The notes under the pieces are model-generated. The model saw nothing but the letters and a program-made list of their open reading frames with translations. It did not search any database and had not been told where the DNA came from. A stretch of DNA of 57,727 nucleotides from Lachnospiraceae bacterium (GTDB lineage: Bacteria; Bacillota; Clostridia; Lachnospirales; Lachnospiraceae), in NCBI GenBank assembly GCA_017526985.1, contig JAFXQR010000122.1, positions 1 through 57,727 on the forward strand, written 5' to 3'. A program made the translations under genes and the position numbers. Shown piece after piece: positions 38,401 to 45,895 of this stretch. Numbering within the stretch: the first letter of the stretch is position 1; each line of letters starts with the position of its first letter.

Positions 38401-38549
38401 CCAAGATCCAGCGCATACCCGGCTCCGACACTCCGACCGGCTTTTACTGCCTGCGCCACATCCGCACCATACCCGGCACCCTGCGCCCCCTGAAAATATG
38501 CTGCCGCCGATTTTTCCTGTATTGCTTTTTCCCCGATATTGATATTCAT
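35475..38549 (-). CDS. DUF6240-like flagella-associated protein
   Basis: A 1024-aa soluble, mostly helical, Ala/Glu/Gln-rich protein without a signal peptide. It resembles DUF6240 proteins that I recall next to flagellin genes in Lachnospiraceae. Repeated helical segments, e.g. TVVDEIKAEMAKAGV and NEENLRATRILGYNGM, occur several times and suggest internal repeats of ~100 residues. The C-terminal ~140 residues are strand-rich (SVRILHNATASGTVEISMEHITYGKMRARF), similar in style to the C-terminal domain of hook-length protein FliK. A FliK-like role is an inference. It lies 68 bp before flagellin. Confidence 0.65.
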   Translation of the reverse strand: MNINIGEKAIQEKSAAAYFQGAQGAGYGADVAQAVKAGRSVGAGYALDLGAGDREGQILTEKSLMQKKGVAAQMQDDLASNAKAQKDFMILASNTMSPEAYGKMAEDGYDVEQMDPEETVTVVDEIKAEMAKAGVVIAGYNDDLSKEELEAITGSAAYAAELDRAFRENGVPVTEQNAKEAAEVIRQAEQIPALTDGAKKYLVENELAPTINHMYLAMHSGASVKAAPQGYVQTGGYLGMTAQAGQIPDEKLTAQMQKVIERAGEEADEEHLAEAKRILDLGLPLTEDTFLSMSELDALQFPLKTEDVADAVARALSDGQKAAQADVTRDQTLLQEAMALTEQVAQISDEAVDAVADAELPMTIKNLAAAQTAQTAYTQQTEMKLRLEVSYEAKYLTARRQMEEIRLSMTVEVSYRMLKNGVHVDTTELSQLVEEMKAAEQQIQEAKFGSNAMQSASQRSATYQDTMDVVRSMPGMPVSLIGDLLKRQDSVSIRTESTLDITLSEYAELGQRRIQSYAAANERYETMMTVPRADLGDNIKEAFDRAESLLAELGIEANEENLRATRILGYNGMELSERNMTSVKEAYRKVNDITQRMTPGAVLQMIRDGVNPMQLSMEELDARLGAETEDTERYSEFLVRMEQKGEVTQQERESFIGIYRMLHQIGKRDAAAIGSVVAQGAELSFRNLLTAVRSHRDRGMDVSVDDDFGGMESTVANDIEEQIRTAYDPSVFYQRTMEDMMAAGNAPQEIYEELMADQVEVNTDTILGLLGLRRERGMLFDSAKAALSGIKERRSSTTADGRVVSEGGSGSGTSTFAVTEAVLEAAMENTLDRFVSKEDAGEAYEHMADVAERVMAEAALEEDGRIDLRRLTSAMKQMHTARQMAQEEAYELPMMIGGEQSSVSVRILHNATASGTVEISMEHITYGKMRARFSAQGSGTTQQLEGYVVCDSATGASAAEAKKDRLLQRFEEESLPVGEVKFVYSEHLAVNFSEKNADENNSSFDTASLYRTAKTFLQVMGSET
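35554..35580 (-). promoter_or_regulatory. Sigma-28-type promoter for flagellin
   Basis: On the minus strand TAAT (35580-35577), exactly 15 bp, then GCCGATGA (35561-35554). The sigma-D/28 consensus is TAAA-N15-GCCGATAA/T. It lies inside the 3' end of the DUF6240 gene and gives a leader of ~135 nt before flagellin. Confidence 0.7.
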
Positions 38550-38580
38550 GGCAGACTCCTTTCCCCATACACTACTTTTT

Positions 38581-38608
38581 ATTTCGGATCACACAAGAGT
38601 TTTCTTTA
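38581..38608 (-). promoter_or_regulatory. Weak sigma-28-like site before the DUF6240 gene
   Basis: On the minus strand TAAA (38608-38605), 16 bp, TCCGAAAT (38588-38581). It is a poorer match than the flagellin site (5 of 8 in the -10 and one extra spacer base). Confidence 0.3.
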
Positions 38609-38731
38609 GTCTCCGCAAGGCCGCCGGACGCCACCTCGCCCATATCCGCATAACCGATGTCGCTTGTATCTGGCATATGTATATGATAAAGTAACAATAA
38701 AATTGCTATCATACATAATAGGGGAGACTCC

Positions 38732-39769
38732 ATGAAATACTATCTGCAACAAAATATACAATTCATAAAAAGAACAAAAGCCCTTTGTATGTCTCTCCTG
38801 AGTACCATTATTCTTACTTCCTGCGGAACTGCCGGAGCCACAGAACCTGTACCGGATACCGCACAAGTCATTGATCTGACACCAACAGATAATACAATAA
38901 CCATAACACCGACTCCAACCATAGTACCCACAATAACACCTGCCCCAACTGTCCTTCCCACACCGGAACCCCCGCACGAAATCCCTGCCCAAATCAAAGA
39001 AACCCTGGCGCCGGAACTGATCGATGCCTATGCAAATTGCGCAGATCGTGCAGAACTGCTTCGGATCACGGAAGAAATGGCGGCGATCGATCCGGTATCC
39101 GCCGATGACTGGGAACGGGTAATGGACTACTGGACACAGGTGAACCGGGAAGGCTTTACAAATATCTATGATGGCTTAGACGGGATCCGTGAAGATGTAC
39201 TCGAAAACGGCATCAACACCGGTGCTTTTGTTGCAACACAACTGCTGCCGGCGGATCTGCCCAAAAACAACCAGCTATGCTTTGTGGTACTCGGTTTCCA
39301 GCTCAATCCCGACGGTACCCCCCGCAAAGAATTGATCGACCGCCTGATCACGGTCATCGGCTGCGCACAGGAATATCCCGATGCCTATATCCTGCTCACC
39401 GGAGGCCCTACGGCTTCCGGCAATGCTTCCGCAACCGAGGCCGGCGCCATGGCCGACTGGCTCACGGAACACGGCATCCAAAAAGAGCGGCTCATTGTAG
39501 AAGACCGCTCTCTCATCACATATGATAATGCCGTATTTTCTTATGATATCCTGCGCGAACAGTATCCGCAGGTGCAGCAGTTAGTGATCGTCAGCAGCGA
39601 CTATCACATTCCCTTAGGCTGCATCCTCTTTGAAGCCGAATGCCTGCTTCACAACAGCAGCAGCTATGATCTTCATATCATCGCCAATGTTGGCTGTGTC
39701 ACCGACGGCCGCTACTATTTCGGGCTGCAGGATCAGGCAAGACAGCTCAAAGGTCTGCTCCGCTACTGA
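38732..39769 (+). CDS. YdcF/SanA-family lipoprotein (DUF218)
   Basis: A 345-aa protein. The lipobox LTSC near residue 31 is followed by a Thr/Pro-rich linker (TPTPTIVPTITPAPTVLPTP). The DUF218 domain (~180-345) has CFVVLGFQLNPDGTP, ILLTGGPTASGNASATEAGAMADWL and VIVSSDYHIPLG, the family signature. DUF218 proteins act in envelope metabolism or vancomycin tolerance; the reaction is not known. An AGGGGAGA ribosome binding site precedes the ATG. It ends 5 bp before a converging sugar-binding protein gene. Confidence 0.85.
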   Translation: MKYYLQQNIQFIKRTKALCMSLLSTIILTSCGTAGATEPVPDTAQVIDLTPTDNTITITPTPTIVPTITPAPTVLPTPEPPHEIPAQIKETLAPELIDAYANCADRAELLRITEEMAAIDPVSADDWERVMDYWTQVNREGFTNIYDGLDGIREDVLENGINTGAFVATQLLPADLPKNNQLCFVVLGFQLNPDGTPRKELIDRLITVIGCAQEYPDAYILLTGGPTASGNASATEAGAMADWLTEHGIQKERLIVEDRSLITYDNAVFSYDILREQYPQVQQLVIVSSDYHIPLGCILFEAECLLHNSSSYDLHIIANVGCVTDGRYYFGLQDQARQLKGLLRY

Positions 39770-39774
39770 AGGGA

Positions 39775-40845
39775 TCACTCGATCCTCTCAATAGGATAGA
39801 CCACCCCATCCACACTCACTTCCGTCACCTCCGGCAGGGCGCTGAAGATGCGCTCGTCCACATAGTTGAATTTCTCAACCGTCTCTCCGGCTTCGATGGC
39901 TTCGATCAGGGCGCGTACTTTTGGCCCATGCTGCGGGTTACATTCCGCGATGGCGGCGATCTTGCCGGATGCCGCTACGGATAAGATGTCCTTATTCACA
40001 CCGTCGAAGGAAAGCACCAGAATCTCGCCATGCTTGATGTCCGGGCCTGCAGTCTTGCCGGCGGCTTCGATGGCCTCGATGGCCCCAATGGCTTCGTTGT
40101 CGTTCTCGCAATAGACCACATTGATGTTGTCAAAACGCTTGAGATACGCCGCCATCACCTCACGCCCCTTGGTCTGGGTGAAATCTCCGCTCATCTGCCC
40201 CAGAATATTCCAGCCTTTTTCCCGGGCTGCATTGGCCAGACCGCGGGTACGCCCCATCTGGGCAGTGGAGCCTATGGTCCCCTGGATATGGATGATGTTT
40301 AAGTCCGATGGCCGGACATATTTTGCACTGGTGTAGGCATCCAGCCATTCGCAGAGCTTGCGGCTTTCCAGCTCAAAATCCGAGCCCAGCCAGCAGCTGT
40401 ACAGACTCTTGTCCGCATCCACGCGCCGGTCTACCAGGATCACCGGAATGCCGGCTTCCTTGGCTTCCTCCAACACCCCGTCCCAGCCGCTCTCCGTCAC
40501 AGGTGCCAGAGCGATATAGTCCACATCCTGTTGGATGAAACTGCGCAGCGCCGTGATCTGATAGGATTGTTTCTGCTGCCCGTTTTCGTAGATCATGGCA
40601 TATCCGTAGTCCGCCGTAAAGCTTTCCAGCATGGATTCCGTATTGGCACTGCGCCAGTCGGATTCTGCGCCCAGCTGCGAAAAGCCGATGGTGATCACAT
40701 CGGATCCTTCCCCGGTCTCATCCGCACTCACACTACCCTCCAAAACAGCCGGTGCCCCGGCAGCCGCACGATCCGCGCAGCCGGCCAGGGTCACCGAAAG
40801 TGAAAGGAAAACAGATAAACTGATGATCTTTTTTAAAATATGCAT
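39775..40845 (-). CDS. Second sugar-binding lipoprotein of the ABC operon
   Basis: A 356-aa type-1 periplasmic-binding protein. The lipobox LAGC is near residue 23. The fold shows ITIGFSQLGAESDWRSANTESM, VDYIALAPVTESGWDGVLEEAKEAGIPVILVDRRVD and VYCENDNEAIGAIEAIEAAG, close to YtfQ-type galactofuranose-binding proteins. It lies last in an operon that already has a binding protein at its head, so the two may differ in ligand. Confidence 0.92.
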   Translation of the reverse strand: MHILKKIISLSVFLSLSVTLAGCADRAAAGAPAVLEGSVSADETGEGSDVITIGFSQLGAESDWRSANTESMLESFTADYGYAMIYENGQQKQSYQITALRSFIQQDVDYIALAPVTESGWDGVLEEAKEAGIPVILVDRRVDADKSLYSCWLGSDFELESRKLCEWLDAYTSAKYVRPSDLNIIHIQGTIGSTAQMGRTRGLANAAREKGWNILGQMSGDFTQTKGREVMAAYLKRFDNINVVYCENDNEAIGAIEAIEAAGKTAGPDIKHGEILVLSFDGVNKDILSVAASGKIAAIAECNPQHGPKVRALIEAIEAGETVEKFNYVDERIFSALPEVTEVSVDGVVYPIERIE

Positions 40846-40877
40846 ATGCCTAACTCATTATTTCCATATATTAACTA

Positions 40878-41918
40878 TTAATTCTTTAATGCACGCTTTC
40901 TCCGGGTCATCACGATACTCTGGATCACCAGGAAGATGCACAGCATCGATGCGATGGTGATACCTGTCCACCACGCCTGGTCCAGACCTGCGTTGGATAC
41001 GATGTTTTGGATCGTACTCAGGGACAGCACACCAAAGAGCGTACCGATCAGGTTACCTACACCACCGGAAAGCATCGTGCCACCGATGATGGAAGATGCA
41101 ATGGCGTTCATTTCCATACCCATTGCGTGAGAAGCGGAACCACTGCCTACATGCAGGAAATAGACATACCCTGCGATACCGGCCAGTGTCGAGCAGATCA
41201 CGTGGGATAAGAAACGAGTGCGCTTTACATTGATCCCCAGCATCAAAGCGCTCTGGCGGTTACCGCCGACTGCGTAAAATCCGCGTCCCAGCTTCGTCCA
41301 TCTTAATACCACGAAGAGCAGGATGACCAGTACGATGGCCACGATCACGCCCGGTTCCACATAAGCATCTACATAGATACCCTTCCGGTTGGTATAGCCC
41401 ATACCCGGAATGATGATCCTGGTATTCATCAGGGCCTTAAACTCTTCATTCGCCACATTGAACGGCGCCGTATTTACGATGGTCGTCATACCTCTGGCAA
41501 AGAACATACCCGCCAGGGATACGATGAACGGCTGGATGTCCAGGTACGCTACCAGAAATCCCTGTACCAGACCGAAGGCCAAACCGATGCCCAGCGCGAT
41601 CAGCATGGATCCGAAGACGCTGCCGCCCTTCATATCCAGATGCACCGCACAGCACATGGAGACCAGCGCCACCACACCACCGACGGAGATATCGATGCCG
41701 CCGCTGATCATTACGATACTCATACCGATACTGGTAATGATGAGTGCGGCATTTGCATTCAAAATGTTAAAGAACATCTGCGGCTTGGTAAAACCACCAC
41801 CCTGGAAAAGGATCGCTCCGATGTACATCGCGAAGAAGATCACAATGGTGATCGTAAGCAATATGTTGGTATCGCTCACCTTCGTAAAGATGCTCGATTT
41901 TTTCTGTTCCGCGCCCAT
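40878..41918 (-). CDS. Sugar ABC permease, YjfF-like
   Basis: A 346-aa RbsC/BPD_transp_2 permease with about ten helices. Conserved GGIDISVGGVVAL and the EAA-like SSIIGGTMLSGGVGNLIGTLFGVL motif are present. It abuts the other permease gene (41918/41919), and a pair of different permeases is typical of YtfT-YjfF systems. Confidence 0.93.
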   Translation of the reverse strand: MGAEQKKSSIFTKVSDTNILLTITIVIFFAMYIGAILFQGGGFTKPQMFFNILNANAALIITSIGMSIVMISGGIDISVGGVVALVSMCCAVHLDMKGGSVFGSMLIALGIGLAFGLVQGFLVAYLDIQPFIVSLAGMFFARGMTTIVNTAPFNVANEEFKALMNTRIIIPGMGYTNRKGIYVDAYVEPGVIVAIVLVILLFVVLRWTKLGRGFYAVGGNRQSALMLGINVKRTRFLSHVICSTLAGIAGYVYFLHVGSGSASHAMGMEMNAIASSIIGGTMLSGGVGNLIGTLFGVLSLSTIQNIVSNAGLDQAWWTGITIASMLCIFLVIQSIVMTRRKRALKN

Positions 41919-43001
41919 TTATGCCACCTCCTTTTTGGCCGTTGCCGCAGCTCTCTTGTTGCTGAACTGCTGCAGTTTCTGCCGCACGACCGGAGAAGAG
42001 AATACCACCAGGATGATAACGACCACTGCCTTGTATGCCGGCAGCGCCGCACTGTCCACCTTGAACTTGTACAGTGTGGTGGTCAAAAACTGGATGATAT
42101 AAGCGCCCAGTATCGATGCCCACATATTGAACTTACCACCGGAAAGTGCGTTACCGCCAAGGGCTACCGCCAGGATGGCATCCATTTCGATGTCTTTTGC
42201 GATAACCGAATAGTTAATGGTCGACAGACGGCTGACTTTGATGAGTGCCGCTACTGCCACGCACAGACCAAGGATCATAAAGCTGATAAACTTGATGGCG
42301 GTCGGATTGATACCGTTCAGTCTCGAAGAACTCTCGTTGATACCAACTGCCTGTGTATACAGTCCCAGGTTGGTAAACTTCAGCATCAGGGCTGCAACGA
42401 TGATGCAGGCCAGAGCGATAAACACCGTGGTCGGAATGGGGATCCCCGGAATGAAACCGCCAAAGTAAGCAAATTTCGGATCCGGCACGATGGGCAGCTC
42501 GTTATTGTTGATCCAGGCTGCAATAGAGCGTCCTGCCGTAAAGAGGATCAGCGTAGCGATCATGGGCTGGATGCGGAAGATCGCCACCAGCATACCGTTG
42601 AATGCACCACAGAGCATACCGACGATGCAGGCTACCAGGAAACCGACGATGATCGGCGCCGCCAGCGTATCCGGACGGGTATTGCCGCCGCAGAGCACAC
42701 GCAGCATTGCGGAACCTGCAATAGCGATGGTCGCGCCTACGGAGATATCCTGTCCTCCGGAAGCCGCCGTTACCAGTGTCATACCGATCGCCAGGATCGC
42801 CAGCTCTGAACCGTAGTCCAAAATGGTGATCAGGGATCCGGAAAATACCGTATTCCCTGCGTTATTCGTTCCCACCGTGATCTGGAAGAACGACGGATCG
42901 TTGATCAGGTTGATCAAACAAAGTATGATAAGTGCCGTAAAAGGGATCAACAGCTGATTGGATAACAGCTTTTTAATATCAAATCTTGAATCGGAATTCA
43001 T
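41919..43001 (-). CDS. Sugar ABC permease, YtfT-like
   Basis: A 360-aa RbsC-type permease. SGGQDISVGATIAIAGSAM and MDAILAVALGGNALSGGKFNMWASILGAYI are typical. It ends in a basic cytosolic tail. It starts 2 bp after the ATPase gene stop. Confidence 0.93.
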   Translation of the reverse strand: MNSDSRFDIKKLLSNQLLIPFTALIILCLINLINDPSFFQITVGTNNAGNTVFSGSLITILDYGSELAILAIGMTLVTAASGGQDISVGATIAIAGSAMLRVLCGGNTRPDTLAAPIIVGFLVACIVGMLCGAFNGMLVAIFRIQPMIATLILFTAGRSIAAWINNNELPIVPDPKFAYFGGFIPGIPIPTTVFIALACIIVAALMLKFTNLGLYTQAVGINESSSRLNGINPTAIKFISFMILGLCVAVAALIKVSRLSTINYSVIAKDIEMDAILAVALGGNALSGGKFNMWASILGAYIIQFLTTTLYKFKVDSAALPAYKAVVVIILVVFSSPVVRQKLQQFSNKRAAATAKKEVA

Positions 43002-43003
43002 GA

Positions 43004-44515
43004 TCAGCCCTCACCTCCTGCTATGGTTTCCATGATCTTATTCTGGCTTAAGTCGTCGCCGGACAACTCGCCCACCGTCTTGCGGTCACGCATAACCACC
43101 AGTCGGGAGCAGGTACGCAGCATCTCGTCCGTTTCGGAACTGATAAAGGTCACGCTCATACCTTCGCCCGCCAGCTCCAGCACCAGTTTCTGGATATCTA
43201 CCTTGGTACCGACATCAATACCTCGGGTCGGCTCGTCCAAGATGAGATATTCCGGATGCATCAGCAGCCATCTGGCCAGGATCACCTTCTGCTGGTTACC
43301 GCCGGACAACGACTTGATCGGAGTATCCGCCGATGCCGTCTTGATATTGAGTTTCTTGATGTATTCTTCTGCAAACGCCTGCGCTTTGGCTTTGGAGAAG
43401 GGCTTGAAGAAACCGGTCAGTACCTGCAGCGCCAGGATGATGTTGTCTCTTACCGACAGATCTCCGACGATACCATCGATCTTACGGTCTTCCGGAAGAT
43501 AAGCGATACCGTTCTTCATCGCATCCAGGGGCTTGGCGATCTTCACTTCCTTGCCGTGCATCTTTACTTTTCCGCCCAGTATACGGTCCGCGCCGAAAAT
43601 TGCGCGTACGCATTCGCTTCGTCCGGAACCCAGCAGGCCGGTGAAACCGTTGACCTCGCCCTTTTTGATATAGAAGTTAAAGGGTTTGATGCCGGCATCA
43701 CTCTGCAGCCCTTCTGCTTCGAATACCACATCATCCACAATATCGCCCTGATAGCCCGCGCTCTCGCCTTTGATGTCTGCCAGGTCGTCCATTTCCTTAC
43801 CGAGCATCTTGGCTACCAGTTCCACACGGGGCAGATCGGCGATGGCATATTCTCCCACCAGCGTACCGTCACGCAAAACGGTGATGCGGTCACATACGGC
43901 ATACACCTGATCCAGGAAGTGCGTAACAAAGATGATACCTACACCACGCGACTTCAGATCCCGCATCAGGCCGAAGAGTTTTTCCACTTCCTGCTCATCC
44001 AGTGACGAAGTCGGCTCATCAAGGATCAGCACCTTACAATCCATATCCACGGCTCTGGCGATGGCCACCATCTGCTGTACCGCGATGGAACAGCTGGCCA
44101 GCTGCTGTGTCGCCGTTGCCGGTATATCGAGAGAACGCAGGATCTTATTGGCATCCTCGTTCATTTTTTTCCAATTTGTGATCACGCCCTTACCACGGCC
44201 GATGTACATATTCTCCGCCACAGTCAGATTCGGACAAAGTGTGATCTCCTGATACACAGTACTGATGCCGGCATTCTGCGCATCCTGCGGAGAATGGATC
44301 TGGATATCCTCTGCACCCGGCATACTGATCTTGCCGTTGTCTTTGGAATACACACCGGTCAGAACTTTGATCAGTGTCGATTTTCCTGCGCCGTTTTCTC
44401 CCATCAGCGCATGGATCTCTCCTTTGTTGAGCGAAAAATCAACCCCCCGCAGCGCGCGTACGCCGGGGAAACTCTTTTCGATGCCTCTCATTTCAAGGAT
44501 TCTGTTTTCTTCCAT
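43004..44515 (-). CDS. Sugar ABC ATPase with two NBDs, YtfR-like
   Basis: A 503-aa tandem ATPase. The first domain has GENGAGKSTLIKVLTG, an atypical signature near LASCSIAVQQMVAIARAVDMDCKVLILDEPTSSLD, and the second has LLGSGRSECVRAIFGADRIL and SLSGGNQQKVILARWLLMHPEYLILDEPTRGIDVGTKVDI. The second P-loop is degenerate as is usual in this family (RbsA/MglA/YtfR). It powers import of a furanose or pentose sugar. Confidence 0.95.
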   Translation of the reverse strand: MEENRILEMRGIEKSFPGVRALRGVDFSLNKGEIHALMGENGAGKSTLIKVLTGVYSKDNGKISMPGAEDIQIHSPQDAQNAGISTVYQEITLCPNLTVAENMYIGRGKGVITNWKKMNEDANKILRSLDIPATATQQLASCSIAVQQMVAIARAVDMDCKVLILDEPTSSLDEQEVEKLFGLMRDLKSRGVGIIFVTHFLDQVYAVCDRITVLRDGTLVGEYAIADLPRVELVAKMLGKEMDDLADIKGESAGYQGDIVDDVVFEAEGLQSDAGIKPFNFYIKKGEVNGFTGLLGSGRSECVRAIFGADRILGGKVKMHGKEVKIAKPLDAMKNGIAYLPEDRKIDGIVGDLSVRDNIILALQVLTGFFKPFSKAKAQAFAEEYIKKLNIKTASADTPIKSLSGGNQQKVILARWLLMHPEYLILDEPTRGIDVGTKVDIQKLVLELAGEGMSVTFISSETDEMLRTCSRLVVMRDRKTVGELSGDDLSQNKIMETIAGGEG

Positions 44516-44610
44516 ATGATTAGAAAACCCCCTTTTTAAAACCTTCTGCTGAAAACAACTTTACTTATCTGAATTTCTGAAATTCTGAAATCTTTGGAAT
44601 GCTTTTGAAA

Positions 44611-44642
44611 AGCGGCGCGGCTTTTATCAAAACCGCGCCGCT
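44611..44642 (-). terminator. Intra-operon hairpin after the binding-protein gene
   Basis: On the minus strand AGCGGCGCGG (44642-44633) pairs with CCGCGCCGCT (44620-44611), with a 12-nt loop and TTTT behind. It is placed between the binding-protein gene and the ATPase gene, so it probably stops part of the transcripts and protects the upstream mRNA, giving an excess of binding protein. Confidence 0.8.
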
Positions 44643-44667
44643 ACTTACATTACTTGATCACTTAGGA

Positions 44668-45765
44668 TTAAATACCGTAGTTATCTACATCGTCCTGGGT
44701 AATGGTGCTTGCATCGAAGCCCTTCTCATCCATAATGATGGTCTTCTCGCTGATGGTGCCGCCGCTCTCCAGAGTCTGGATGATGTTGTTGATGTAGGAA
44801 GCCTGGAACGGGTTGCACTGTCCGTCATAGTTCCAGTTCTGTGCTAACAGTTCTTCCAGAGCCCACTTGTTGCAGTCAAAGCCCATAACGATGACATCTT
44901 TGCCTACGCCGTGAGAGATACCTGCTGCATCCAGAGCTGCTACAGCGCCCTTAGCCATATCGTCGTTCTCTGCATAGATTACATTGAACGGAGTCTTTGC
45001 ATCGATAACGGACTGTACGATCTGCTGTGCCTTCTCAGCGTTCCACTCTGCGGTCTGCTGTGTTACGATGTTCCAGTTTGCTTCTGCATCAGCCTTTGCC
45101 TGCAGTGCGCCGGAACGTCCCTGCTGTGCTGCGGAACCCATAACACCCTGAATGTGGATGACATTGTACTCATCCAGGCCCTGACCTGCCAGCCAGTTAA
45201 CAGCGGTCTCACCTTCCTTATTCATATCGGATACGATGGAAGCCTCATACAGAGACGGATCTGCATCGATGGTACGGTCAAACAGGATAACCTTTACGCC
45301 TGCTGCCTGAGCATCCTTCAAAACGCCGTCCCAGCCTGCGGTATCAGCAGCGGAAAGAAGCAGGTAATCTACTTCGTCGGTGATGAAGCCCTGAGCTGCC
45401 TGAATCTGCTCGTCATTCTTCAAGCTGTAAGCGAACTTAGCATCATAGCCGTTTGCTTCGTTGAACATGTTCTGCAGATCCTTGTCATTTGCGGTACGAT
45501 AACCGGACTCGTTCGGATCGTTGTTGATGATACCAACCTTGATCAGGCCGCCGTCTGCAGATGCTGCCGGAGCAGAAGTCTCTGTGCCGGTAGAAGCAGA
45601 GGAGCTGCTGGAGCTACTGGAGCTGGAGCTGCTGGAACTGGAGCTGCTGGAACTGGAGCTGCTGGAGCTGGTGGTTGCTGCACCGGTAGAACCGGTCTCA
45701 CCACAAGCTGCCATAGAAAATGTCATGATAGCTGCAGTCAATAACGCGATTGTTCTTTTTTTCAT
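44668..45765 (-). CDS. Sugar-binding lipoprotein with polyserine linker
   Basis: A 365-aa YtfQ-like binding protein. Lipobox MAAC at residues ~18-21, then a tract of 24 consecutive Ser residues encoded by AGC, TCC and AGT codons (45594-45665), then the binding domain (LIKVGIINNDPNESGYRTANDKDLQ, ITDEVDYLLLSAADTAGWDGV, VIYAENDDMAKGAVAALDAAG). The tract separates the lipid anchor from the domain. First transport gene after the two-component system. Confidence 0.94.
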   Translation of the reverse strand: MKKRTIALLTAAIMTFSMAACGETGSTGAATTSSSSSSSSSSSSSSSSSSSSSSSSASTGTETSAPAASADGGLIKVGIINNDPNESGYRTANDKDLQNMFNEANGYDAKFAYSLKNDEQIQAAQGFITDEVDYLLLSAADTAGWDGVLKDAQAAGVKVILFDRTIDADPSLYEASIVSDMNKEGETAVNWLAGQGLDEYNVIHIQGVMGSAAQQGRSGALQAKADAEANWNIVTQQTAEWNAEKAQQIVQSVIDAKTPFNVIYAENDDMAKGAVAALDAAGISHGVGKDVIVMGFDCNKWALEELLAQNWNYDGQCNPFQASYINNIIQTLESGGTISEKTIIMDEKGFDASTITQDDVDNYGI

Positions 45766-45843
45766 TCTTTTATCCTCCTTTTTGTTTAACAGGGGACTAC
45801 TTCCCCTTGCATAACCATCATAATTTTTTATAAGGGAAAATTA

Positions 45844-45859
45844 CATAGGAAAATCTATG
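45844..45859. promoter_or_regulatory. Inverted repeat before the binding-protein gene
   Basis: CATAG-GAAAAT-CTATG is a perfect 5-bp inverted repeat ~80 bp upstream of the binding-protein start. It could be part of the site for the YesN-type regulator encoded upstream. A second hairpin AGGGGA-CTACT-TCCCCT (45791-45807) lies near the ribosome binding site. Confidence 0.3.
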
Positions 45860-45895
45860 GAAAAAGTCGAAATTTTTACGGTTTGCACAGAGCTT

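Noticed and set aside
35457-38609. 552-aa and 450-aa frames opposite the DUF6240-like gene
   Set aside because: Antisense shadows, His/Leu/Arg-rich and without motifs.
45521-45814. 97-aa frame with LLELE repeats on the plus strand
   Set aside because: Antisense of the polyserine tract.
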